A DNA stretch of 64,000 nt, taken from Chiua virens. Taxonomy: Eukaryota > Basidiomycota > Agaricomycetes > Boletales > Boletaceae. Below, one piece after another: positions 1 through 10,372 of the stretch (position 1 is the first letter of the stretch; the number at the start of each line of letters is the position of its first letter). The position numbers and the translations under genes were made by a program. Location of the stretch: NCBI GenBank assembly GCA_019787685.1, contig JAHNUO010000007.1, forward strand, positions 620,001 to 684,000, given 5' to 3'. The notes beneath the pieces are model-generated. The model was not told where the DNA came from. It saw nothing but the letters and a program-made list of their open reading frames with translations, and searched no databases.

Positions 1-1292
1 TGAAATATTCGATGTCCTCATGGATCTCGGGATCACATATATCCACTTCCGTAAACGTTTTCTATGGACTCGCATGAGATAAGGCAATAACATCATAATA
101 CTGCTTTAATTCACTCACTGACTGGTCATGCACAAAGTAAAGAGCACCTTCTGGGTGCCGGTACGCCGTCCAACCCTCCGGGACCTCTCTGGAAACGGAA
201 ATTGTAGGTGATAGATCAACTTCTCCCACAGTAATGTGACGAACGGTGTTTCAGGGTATTGGTACAACATGGCCGCAATCATGTAATTATCCCCCCAAGG
301 AGGTCTATGATATCACAAGAATTAAGTTAGGTTCCATCTGTCAACAAGGCATGAACCGCACCTTATCTTGCGCTTATCGTACCTGAGTACACCGTTGACT
401 GACATGGGGAAAAAACGACATCCATCATAGCGCTGTACCCCATGAGTCTCCGAATCATTCGCATTCGGTTGAGTAATATGTCCCAGGGCAGCAACGTCAT
501 CTAGTTCGCCGTTTTCAGTCGCTAATGATTAATTAAGCAGGTTCCATCCACCTTGTGCGGAAGCTGAAGTGGGTTGCATACCATGCTCTCGATGAGATGC
601 CCGGCCAATTGAATCTCCGGAGTCATCAGACACTGGAGCCAGAGACCAGGAAGGAGGTCCACTCGTCAATGAGGACGTTTCCGCTGTAAAATCGACTAAT
701 GGATCGTGTGGGCAGGGGGTTGAAGAAAGTACCTACGAATATCCGAGTTCGGAGCGGGATTGCCTTGACAACTGTGCACTGTTGCACTGGAATCTGTCCA
801 TGGGGTGGGGTCGGGGTCGGTTTCAGGTGCGTTGTACCTGCTTGTGGAGGGTTCGTCTTGAAGTGAGGGAGTCTGGGCCCATGTGATGGAAGGACGCGAA
901 TAGCGCCTGGCTGGGTCGGGAATATATGAGGCAGGGACCGCAGGGTCACTAGTCAGACCTGAGGCTGCTGCATTTCCAGTGGCATAACTTCGCGAGTCCA
1001 CAGGAGACTGTTGGTCATGATCATGAGTGTGTCTCGGAGAGGGAACGCTCATGGTGCAGACGACATTGTTCGAAGTGGCGGACTGGGCAGGTGTTCTTTG
1101 ACGAAGTTGGCGTGGGCATCGCTTTCGTGGATTGAAAATGCACAACCACCGAAGGAGGCGGGAGAAAAATGCAACCAACCGCTTGAGCAACCTCCTAGTA
1201 AGCGGTGACTTCAAGTTGAACCTACCGACGGATGCCAAAATTTTTAGCAAACGGCTCAGCAATTGAGCCAATAGTTGTCCTGGCGTCGACAT
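1..1292 (-). CDS. WW-domain membrane protein, copy 1 (C-terminal part lies off the window; frame disturbed)
   Basis: Tandem paralogue of the gene at 2564-5684, cut by the window start. I see exon 1 (about 1292-362), exon 2 (304-245), exon 3 (188-119) and the beginning of exon 4 (from 61 leftward). Exons 2 and 3 have exactly the lengths of copy 2 (60 and 70 nt) and the same splice phases. Exon 3 carries the WW-like block (VPEGWTAYRHPEGALYFVHD). Exon 1 starts with a basic, Leu-rich helix (MSTPGQLLAQLLSRLLKIL) and then a Ser/Pro/Thr-rich linker. The linker has stops and frame changes between about 700 and 480, and the 931-nt exon 1 has the wrong length modulo 3 to join exon 2. After the break the frame resumes with FFPMSVNGVLRY, nearly identical to copy 2. 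It is either a decaying copy, a gene with an extra intron I could not place, or an assembly error. Confidence 0.6.
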
Positions 1293-2563
1293 TGGTAGGC
1301 TAGTAACAGCCTGAGCGAGCGGGAAATGAAACTGAATGACTTCCGATGGACAAGTAGTTTATAACTTGAAACACCCGTGCCACAATTGAGAGTGGGGTCA
1401 ACAGTGCCGTCACTGACGCTAGGCTAGTGCAATTGACACTGTACCAGAATGCAGCGCGACACGTTCCATCAAACGAGTTGTGAGCGCCAATAAGAAAAAG
1501 TGCCAACGTTTCTCATTGGCATCACCGGGTCCAGGATCCGCGCAGTTCCAGGACGAAGCAGTGATTAATTGCCAATTCAATTCCCCAGTGGATCGGAAGT
1601 ACTGCGTGTGCCTCCAGTAACAGGAAGAACGGCCCGGAATCCTGAACGTCCTAGTTCTGCGTTTCATACATTAACAGGCAATTGCACGATACCCTTCAAG
1701 TTCAAGTTATCATTGAATAGCCTTGCGACCCGGATCTGCCACTGGCTCAGAAAAGCGAGACTTGCCAATGGCCAAGGTCCCAAGGAGTCCAAACATTTGC
1801 ATGCGCCACTACAAGCCGGTAGCACATGTGGAAGGCCCTTGTAGCACACTGGCAGGGCCGCCCTATTATCCAAGCACGCATTGTGAGCGGCATCATAAAA
1901 ATGCGGAAAGCACGAGTGACGATACAGGAACTTCCTGTGCACAACAGCCTCTCGGAGGCGTGCCAGTGGAGCCACAACACCGCTGGAGGCAGTTGGAGAA
2001 GGTAGTACGAAGGCGGTATACTGGCAGCAGAAACCTGGCGCAACAGCTTTGACCAGTTTTACCCTCGGAGCAAGGACAGCCCAGGCGCCCATGAAGTGTC
2101 GCGCTCGCACGGCGCTGAGACGAGGCAATCGAGTGCAACATGATCCATTGAGAATGAGCCCTAGTAGTAATTGATGTTGTAATAGTGTGCGTGACTGAGT
2201 GATCGAGGATATCGATACCGGACTAGAGACCAGTGCTTCGACCATAAGCCCTAGGCCAAGTAAGCATCGAGATCAGAAAACAGTTGTGAGTCACGGTCTG
2301 ATCAAACAGTATCATACTATGGTAGCAAATAGCGAGCCGATACAGTGGGATATTGGCATTTACTGCCAGCGGATATTTGGTAGGCAGCCCGGGCTCCTAT
2401 ACTCTGCGGTTGAATCCTACGGTAGGTGTTTCTTCTCTTTATTTCCAACAACCGTATTTATAATTTTGAATCGGCGGCTATCATGGTGTCAAACTACTAA
2501 TCTCAGGCTATGTACTATCGTGTGCTATAACACCACGTAACGGATAAGCAAACCATTGCCCTT
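1293..2563. other. Intergenic stretch between the tandem WW-domain genes
   Basis: This 1.27 kb separates the start of copy 1 from the stop of copy 2. Open frames of up to 193 codons occur on both strands around 1664-2245, but none gives a recognisable protein and they overlap in mirror image, so I do not call a gene. It should contain the promoter of copy 1 and the 3' untranslated region of copy 2. Confidence 0.5.
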
Positions 2564-5500
2564 TCATGACCAAGAGAACCTCTTATCTTGTCTCACTCCA
2601 AGGACTGTAAGCCCTGTTAACCAGTGTTTGCGTCGTGCGAGCATTGAGAGAACTCGCAGCATCTTGCATGACATAACTCTCTTGCGAGAGGGATTTGGGA
2701 TTTTCGAGTTCCCGAACAGCGTGGTGAACCCACACAGAAAGCTCCACTCTTTACCACCCCCTCCCTCTTCCTCCGGTCCCTCGTATTCACTTTCTTTGGG
2801 ATCCGGTTGGAACCACCAAAAGTCACACCGGTCTCGAGCGGTCCAGATGCACCATGCGACTAAAGTCGCCAATACGAGCATGAATGCTCCGATGCAAGCG
2901 CGTGAAGTCGTATTGCCAGGATAATACCACTCCACTGAAAATGCTGCGAAAAAGAGAAACATGCTGCGAAGTTTAGTTCAGGAAACTGTGCATCTACGAC
3001 ATTCCACACACGCACCCCCACATGAGGAAAGCATGCGGTAGACTGTAAACAATGGCGAGAGTCTCGAGACCATGTCTTTTGTGCTGTAATCCATGCAGAA
3101 ACTTTGCCTGTCCAAAATCAGTGATCTCGCACACATCAGGTAAGGTGCAGTAAACTTACAGCTTCGAACGGGCTGCTCCTCGCGTCGGTGCGGGAGTGCC
3201 CCATGAAGACCAAACCAAGGATAATACTTGCCATGCTTGCGACTAGTGACATATAACTGAGGAACTCCGAAGGAGAAGCTCCCATTCCGGACTCTTTCGG
3301 AAGAAACCCGACATTGGCGTTCAGAAGTACAGTTGCCTGGAAGTCGATTGATCATTTAAATTGAATATCGAGAACTCGACCTGCGTATCTACTCACTAGC
3401 ACGCTGGTTTCTTGGAGTTGTGAGTTCAATTTGGTGATGAACATGTTCCACTTTTCTTTACTCGCGATCTCATCGACAAAGATTTTGTGCAACAGCCGCA
3501 CGTTGCTAACGGGTACCATAAATAAGAATGGAGCAAAGGTCGTCATGAAAACCGAGGGATGGTATCTCCACCCATGGATTGTTTGGTCAAAATTAAGGCG
3601 TGCACAATCCTCGCCATAAAAGTTGAGGAAGTAGCTGTTATCTACGACCTCGTGATAAATATGAATTCTCCACGAACGCAAATCGTTGACGTACAGAATA
3701 TGTGCATGATCCGACCTGTAGTTCATCGGTGAACTTTCCAAAGACTGGCTGAATAATGCTCAACGCACCTATGATGATCGCACTGTGTCCACGCTTCCCC
3801 GATTTCTCGGCTGATAAAACCAGGAATGAGCAGGCGTCGTGGTATGTTACTCAACAGAATGCGTACGATCAATCCGTTCGATCAGAGACAAGTGATTCTT
3901 TAACTCCTCGGGATTGAGTGGACACGAAGACCTGTTTGATGTCAAGTGGTCTGTACCTCTAATGATCAAGTGCACATGCAGCCGCAGAGGCGAAGGACGC
4001 ACCGCATGTGGCATGAAGAATCATATCCACCACTTCATCTTTCAGTTCATGAGTGATCTTACTGAAGTTCGGGTAAAGATCCCAATGGCTCCTAAAGTTA
4101 CTTGAGTTCATTATTACAGCATACAAACTAAAATGGGGTCAGCACGTCAGGTTCAGGGAAATACTACGACACGACTCACGCAGGGGCCCTACCAGTATTG
4201 TGCTTGAATAGCCAGCCCTAAAATCAAAGCAGTTAACAAACTTCTTAGGGTTTGGAGCCTCGAGCCTACCTTTATGAGGAGTCGAGAGATTCCCTTTACA
4301 ATCCTTGAAGATCTCATATGCCTCCCATTCGTCCAGCCAAAAGAGACTTCTCGCTCGTGGATTCACGAAATAGTAACAACACATCAAACCAGTCTCATCT
4401 TGCTTGGGTTCCAAAACTAGCTGAACCTGGTTGATATCGAGGGATTCAGTGAAGTTCCGGTTCTTGATTTCAGCTTGCAACTCAGTGAACAAGAAGGTTC
4501 TGAAATACTCGATATCCTCGTGGATCTCGTCATCACATATATCCACTTCTGTAAATGTTTTCTACGGACCCACGTGAGATACGGCAATAACAGCAATACT
4601 GCTTCAATTTACTCACCGACTCGTCATGCACAAAGTAAAGAGCACCTTCCGGGTGTCGGTGGGCTGTCCAACCCCTCGGGACCTCTCTGGAAACGGAAGT
4701 TAAATCAAGGTCTTCCTATAGCAATAAAACGAACGGCGTCTCAGGGTATTCATATAACATCGCTTCAATCCCATAATCGAGTCCGCCTGGAGTCCTGTGA
4801 TGTCATTATAAATGGTACGTTCCGTCACACATTTTAGCACCGCACCTGATCTTGCGGTTCTCGTATCGGAGTACACCATTGACAGACATCGGAAAAAAGC
4901 GATGCGCAGCATCCGTCGGCTCCCCAGGTTGACTGGGATCATTTGCACTTGGCCTGGCAATAATATTGCCGGGAACGGCAGCGCTGCCCAACTCGGGTCT
5001 TGTTGGAGTGGTAGAATGAAGTGTATCATGACATGAGGTATCTTGCAAGGGAGTTGGAGTTCGTTCACGAGCAGGAGGACCACGATGTACTCTGTATGAG
5101 GATCGTCCAGTTGAATTTCGAGACGTGTGAGATTTGTGCGAGACGGATGATTGGGAAGATTTTAGAGATAATGGTGTCCTGCTCCGATGTGGTTCGGAAT
5201 CTGGATTCTCGAAGTGGATGTGAGCAGCACGTGAAGTCGACTTGACCCCAGGCTCTCTAGGTAACATTTCCTGTGAAAAGCTAATTGATCGATGAGACGA
5301 ATTGGAAGCTGGGCGTATAGGAATATCCGAGTTTGGTGTGTGTCCGCTACGTTGAGTTTGGATAGTAGTACTAGAATTTGTGCGGAAGATTGACAGAGCC
5401 GCGCTTTCAGAAGCACCAAGATTCATTGAACCTGGTTCATCGTGAAGTGAAGCCTCGTGACCACCGGTTATCCATGAGATGTCTCGGGAATAACGTCTTG

Positions 5501-5684
5501 CTGGAACAGGAGAGTACGGAATAAGGTGTCCAGATGGGCTTCTTGCACTTGTGTAAGGTGAGTCCACTGGAGAAGGCCGACCATTACTTTCAAGTGCTGT
5601 AGTGGCCTCAGTCACCTCGACCGAGCAGTTTTGAACCTCTTGGATGTCAGAAAGCCTGGATGATCCGGGAGTGTTCACTGGCAT
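2564..5684 (-). CDS. WW-domain multi-pass membrane protein, copy 2 (804 aa, 12 exons)
   Basis: Exons read 5684-4846, 4794-4735, 4686-4617, 4561-4270, 4217-4193, 4091-4003, 3950-3867, 3810-3769, 3641-3397, 3336-3160, 3107-3016 and 2963-2564. They sum to 2415 nt and leave one open frame of 804 codons. Residues 1 to about 280 are a disordered Ser/Pro/Thr/Arg-rich linker. The WW-like core (VPRGWTAHRHPEGALYFVHD) sits near residue 305, with the first Trp and the Tyr-Phe pair but no clear second Trp-Pro. A central helical region (YWSHWDLYP, FYGEDCARL) follows, then about four hydrophobic segments in the C-terminal third (FLSYMSLVASMASIILGLVF, LETLAVVYSL-like, MFLFFAAFSVEW, IGAFMLVLATLVAWCIW). The tail is charged and Gly/Glu-rich. 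I recognise the layout from a lineage-expanded family in Rhizoctonia-type fungi whose function is unknown to me; an anchored adaptor is inference. The eighth intron (127 nt) is longer than the others and could hide a small exon. Confidence 0.75.
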
Positions 5685-6562
5685 GAGGCAAAATTAAAAG
5701 AATGTGGAATGTGGATGAAAGAGGTCCTTGAAGGGAATCTTGAAGGGAGCGTTAGCGCGAGTAAGAGGGAAAGAAGAACCTACTGAACTGCTCGAGGTAA
5801 CCACGTTTCTTAGCGCGCTTTGAAGTGGCCCGGGCCAGACGGACCTGAATGGTTAAAAGCTGTGCATTCACAAAGGATATACCAGCCTGAGCACGCACTG
5901 CATGCTCGTCCGACCACATTGCCAATTGCCTCGATTTCCCACTTGCAGTAGACCATTCGCCATGACAAGGATTCGAAGGGCAACTTCTTGAAGGACATTG
6001 GTTCCTTGCCAGAACTTTGAACCATGCAGATTGTTTATCGCCGTTTGTCTGCCACCTGGTGCCATGTCAGTCGGAAAAATCCAAGCTTGCCTTCCAATAC
6101 TGCCATATTGAGACTTTCCCACACAATTGGAAGGGGATTTCATCTTACTTTTGTCGCAAACATCAACAAACTGAGGGTTATGATGCCATATTTGGGTGGA
6201 AACACATTTTAACCCCTTTCAACCCCCTTCTGAACTGCCCTAGAATTCTTTCGGGTCAAGTTGGAAGTGAATTGAAAGCCGGCGGCATCTTGGGGCCTTG
6301 CAAGGCATGGGAATTAGAAAATTATATTTCCCACAAATTTTATTATTTGTGCACACTGCGTGGTGATCTAACGATAACCAAATCGCTATATATGTAGTAT
6401 ATAGTGGGTTTTGTCGCTTCGAGACAGCTATTGTATGTTGGGTTCTAGGTGCACAAAGACGCGGCCAGAGGCGAGTAAAGCTATGCCAACTATCATATTG
6501 TTTGTCCCCCTGCGATCTGTTCTCCCACGACTTGTCGTTATCAAATATCAGTGACGCCGATG
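5685..6562. other. Intergenic stretch upstream of WW copy 2 and downstream of DBR1
   Basis: This 0.88 kb should contain the promoter of the copy 2 WW gene and the DBR1 terminator region. On the minus strand all frames stay partly open between about 5750 and 6140, and one reads a basic peptide (ATSKRAKKRGYLEQF) that could splice onto the WW gene through a GTAGGT donor near 5787. I cannot support that as an upstream exon. From 6200 to 6560 it is AT-rich without features I recognise. Confidence 0.4.
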
Positions 6563-8287
6563 CTAGGTGCTTAGCGATGGGTTGATCTTGTTTTCAATGC
6601 CTAGCATACTACAAAATGCAACTGTCTGTGGATTGATATAAGAAGGCGCTGCGGGAATGTCAAAATACAATCAATCGACTTTCGTTATTGGCAACTTACG
6701 TTGTTGCAACTTGGCGTTACCTTCACTCCCGGGGCCAGGAGCAGTCTGAACAAATGTTTGACATCTATCGACGGAAAGGGGTATGTCAACACCGTCATTT
6801 GTGGCCTTGCGATCGATGTTCTCCTCGACCCATTCCATCTCAGCAGATATTCGTGCCCGGGCTGCGGATTCGTCTGGATATGTCGCTTGCTGACGATTGG
6901 TGGTGAAGTACTGATGGAATGCTCGCGTGATAGCCAACCATTCAGGGTCATAAGTTAGAAGTGGGCTCGTTTGCTCTGTATGCGCGCTCTTGGAATTCGG
7001 AACCTGGACTTCGACGATCTAGACTGATGTTTCAGTCACCATTAACTAAAGAGCCACAAAATGTACCTCCAGATATTCTCTGCGCGGGAGGCACTTGTCT
7101 AGAGCGACGAACTTGGTCTCGGAAGTCAAAAAAAATTGTGTCGGTTCGATAAGTGCTTCTTCGTCCAGCGCTATCTCGTCAGGGTTCTGAGACGTTGTGA
7201 GCCGCACTTCGCTCACGGATACTGTTGCTATGGCGGTGCCTTCATCGATACCTTCATCAGAAATGATAATTTCATCAGGATTGGTTGAGGCTACGGGCGC
7301 GTTACTCTTGCTTGTATCTTGTTCACCTTCCCCATGTGTCACTACTGCCTCAAACCGGACGTGCAAGTGAGCAGAAAACCACCAATCAGGGCGAAGAGTC
7401 TGCAACAACCCCATAAGAGGAGGCGACCCAAGATTCCCCGAATTGATATCCTGTCTGAAAAAAGGTTTTTTGCGTAGCAGTGCCTGGGTATCGCCGTACT
7501 GCTCAATTGACTGGGGCCAATCGTGGGAGAGGAAGATGTCTGGTTTGGAGAGCTTTCGAAGTTTTAGCGAGGACTTATAGCAAATAGAAAGTTATTCACG
7601 AGCGACAGTCTACGGATATTGTACTCCCTGACATGGTATATGCTGCGCATGGAACCATGATCGTATGGCATGCACTCATGGTGGCCTATTTGAAGTGGTG
7701 AGCATTCATTGATAAGACGTCAAGTTGACAAACCTTGATGAAAGTCGTGATTCTTGAATATCCCTGACGCGCCAGCAATCCGGACCCCGTCCACCTGGAT
7801 ACAGCCTGCATGACCGAGAAAATATATGTTGGGCGCCAACCATCCTCCATGGTACCTGATAAATTATGCATACGTTTGCAGCTTGGACGCTATTGTCTGA
7901 CTCACAGCTCCCAGAAGTAATTAGACGCTTCATGATTGCCACCGATGACGATTGTCAACACTGGTGCAGCCTTCTCACCGGTATAATATCTAGGGTCATC
8001 ATTGCGATGTGTCACGCCAGATACATTCTAGACCTACTTACTTGTAGAAATCACCAAGCTGTCGATATTTTGGGGGCACAGCCATACATTGTAGATCACG
8101 ATGATTTCGGACGGCTTGAAAGTCGCCGCATATGAGGAGTAACTCAATTTTATAGTTATTTCTGTCCTCCAAGAACTTGATCTGGCGATATATAGCATCG
8201 AGTTGACCGTGACAACAGCCTTCAATAGCAACCTGCCAGTATGCTTGAGCATGGAGAAGAACACTAACACAGGGAGTTGACCTTCAT
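6563..8287 (-). CDS. DBR1: RNA lariat debranching enzyme (459 aa, 8 exons)
   Basis: Dbr1 cleaves the 2'-5' bond of excised intron lariats in the nucleus. Exons are 8287-8282, 8232-8042, 7989-7906, 7855-7734, 7685-7600, 7552-7067, 7018-6700 and 6648-6563, together exactly 460 codons with the stop. The first exon is only ATG AAG; the protein then starts [14 protein letters not shown], the metallophosphoesterase block I motif of the family. Other diagnostic blocks in order are [68 protein letters not shown] and [12 protein letters not shown]. These supply the expected metal-binding Asp, Asn and His residues and the Cys of block I. The C-terminal Dbr1 domain ([32 protein letters not shown]) is also present. 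An acidic insert (about residues 270-320) separates the catalytic and C-terminal parts. Its start lies close to the divergent LRR gene. Confidence 0.95.
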
Positions 8288-8455
8288 GATCAAGAGAACG
8301 AGTGCAACCAAACATGTTCAAACATTTTCAGCGATCCATTAGGTTCATTTTATGTAGGCAGTGCGGTCTGTTATTTTCGCGAAGGTCCAAGAACAATATG
8401 GACAAGTGACGGGTTCCGCCACAACTCACACGCGGACATCCTCAAAACATGGCTC

Positions 8456-9946
8456 TTGATTGACTACCGTGACTTTCGCAACATGCAGTTCAAGTTACCA
8501 TCAAGATCCAAGTGGCGCCACAAGTATGATCAGGACCCAGCTACCGTATGCTCCTCAATCAACTATCGGCTTCAGAACCTCAGTCCCCGTCTTGCTTCGA
8601 CATTTGGTACGTTTCTTCTGCTCCGAACATCCCTCGTCTCAACCTTCATCTGCGTAGCTGTCAACGCGATCACCAATGCAATTCGAAAGCGCCCGGTCGT
8701 CCATAGGCTGTATATCGGGGCAAGTTCTCTGGGTGACGCCGGCTGCGTCCGATTATTCGACTTCCTAGCCTCACCCGCCGGTCTTCATTGTCGAGAAGAT
8801 CTCACCGAGCTTTTCCTGACAAAAAACGAAATTGGTCCTCAAGGCCTTCTCGCAGTTGCAGCTTTCCTGAGAGGTAATACTGTCCTGAGGGAATTGTGTC
8901 TTTCCGGGGTACGTGTCCACTTGACTGTGTCCTTTGTGGCTCATATGTACGTGCATCATAGAACCCTTTGACCACTGATCCAGGATGTTGTCGCCGAGTT
9001 TGCTAGTGCATTGAGTTCGTCTCGTTTATGCACGTTGCAGATACTTCACAGTAGCTCTTTGGGCGACGCGTTTGCCCAAGTCTTCTTACCTCAGCTCGCT
9101 GCTCCATACCTTCGAGAGCTGGATCTCTCCGCCACCAATATGACTCAAGCAACAGTACCCATCCTCGCGGAGTACGTGAGGTCACCTCGCTGTCGTTTGG
9201 AACGTCTGCTGTGTAACGCAAATAGCCTCACATTGAGTGGGGCACGCAAGATCGTTGCCGCAGTCGAAGATAACCACTCTTTGCAGAACGTCAGATTGGA
9301 CGACTTGCACATAGATGATCATGCCGTTGCCGTTGCCACCGAGGATAGAACTACCGGATGGCAAAGATGTAACCGAGCACTGTTCATTGTCATGGAGCGT
9401 AACTCTACTCATATGACACAAGTCAAGCGCGAATCGCTCGCACTCCTGCGTTATTCACGCGCCCTCTTCCTGCGCTCGGAAACAGGGAGAACAGACAAAG
9501 GGGTCCACACATTTGCCTCATTATCCCGACGCAGCAGGAACTCTCAGTCGTTCAACACCCCCTCTCCATTTTTCGACTTACCAGCAGAACTACAACAAGA
9601 GATCATCTCATACCTTGCCCCCACTCTTTCGCACCAGCAACGTATGCGAATCGTGTATTTTGCAGCCGATGTCACCACTTTATTCCACGCCAACCGCCAA
9701 TCGATTGGAATTCGTGGTCTGAAGAAACAGCGGGAGACTCTTGTTAAAGCTAGTTTTGGTAGACGCTCACCCTCCCAGCAGGGTCAACCATCCGAAGGGT
9801 CATGGAGGCCGCCCATGTGGTGGGAATGTCACTGCTCGACTGATCGTCAACCATTTTGTCGCTGTCTTCGTAGATGGAAAAGGGAGATGATGGACATATG
9901 GCTAACCCAGGTGGCTTGCAATGCTTATGAGCATCGCCTTTCATAA
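8456..9946 (+). CDS. Leucine-rich-repeat protein with F-box-like C-terminus (start uncertain)
   Basis: Three exons can be read. The first ends in a GTACGT donor near 8608 (QNLSPRLASTF), the second runs from about 8660 to 8909 and the third from about 8986 to the stop. Exons 2 and 3 hold ribonuclease-inhibitor-type leucine-rich repeats: LYIGASSLGDAGCVRLFDFL, LTELFLTKNEIGPQGLLAVA, LRELCLSG, LQILHSSSLGDAFAQVF, LRELDLSATNMTQATVPILA and LERLLCNANSLTLSGARKI. After a basic linker comes an F-box-like motif, FFDLPAELQQEIISYLAP, then a Trp/Cys-rich tail (PMWWECHCSTDRQPFCRCL). F-boxes normally precede the repeats, so the order is unusual and the motif may have another role. The frame is open upstream to about 8330 without an in-frame ATG, so a first exon or the true start is missing from my model. 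The gene is divergent from DBR1 and 0.4 kb upstream of the caspase array. Confidence 0.75.
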
Positions 9947-10372
9947 TCATGACGACCACAATTCATCATGAACACTTCATTTTCGGGTCTTCACCAGTAT
10001 ATATACAAGACACTCTTCTATTGGACAATATTTGGTGTTTGCGGTGGTGTATGATCGATATAATCCATCGAACAGTTCGGACAGCTTTTATATTTGCATT
10101 ACATCATCAGTATGGCACGAATATTCGAACGTCGAGCTTCGCGTAAACAATTCAGTCTTTGACGGTGGCCACACCGTGCAATCCTTTTCGAGAGATGGTC
10201 TGTGCGTGTTATTCTCGTACTTTGCTGTAAAACAGGCTGTGCGTTGCGGCGGGAAGACAAATACTGAGCAAGTTGAAATGCAGCAGATAACTGGCCCACT
10301 GCTTCGCCTTACCCGCCCCGCCGGCGGACCCCTCTATCTTATCTCTACCTTATCATATCAACATCACTCGTG
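9947..10372. other. Intergenic stretch before caspase-fold gene 1
   Basis: These 426 bp hold the 3' end of the LRR gene and the promoter of the first caspase-fold gene. A pyrimidine-rich tract (10325-10365, CCTCTATCTTATCTCTACC) lies directly upstream of the ATG, as is common at fungal transcription starts. No other signal was seen. Confidence 0.4.

Noticed and set aside
1664..2245. 193-codon minus-strand frame between the WW genes
   Set aside because: Low-complexity Leu/Cys-rich translation with overlapping open frames on the other strand, no motif and no splice-compatible neighbours.
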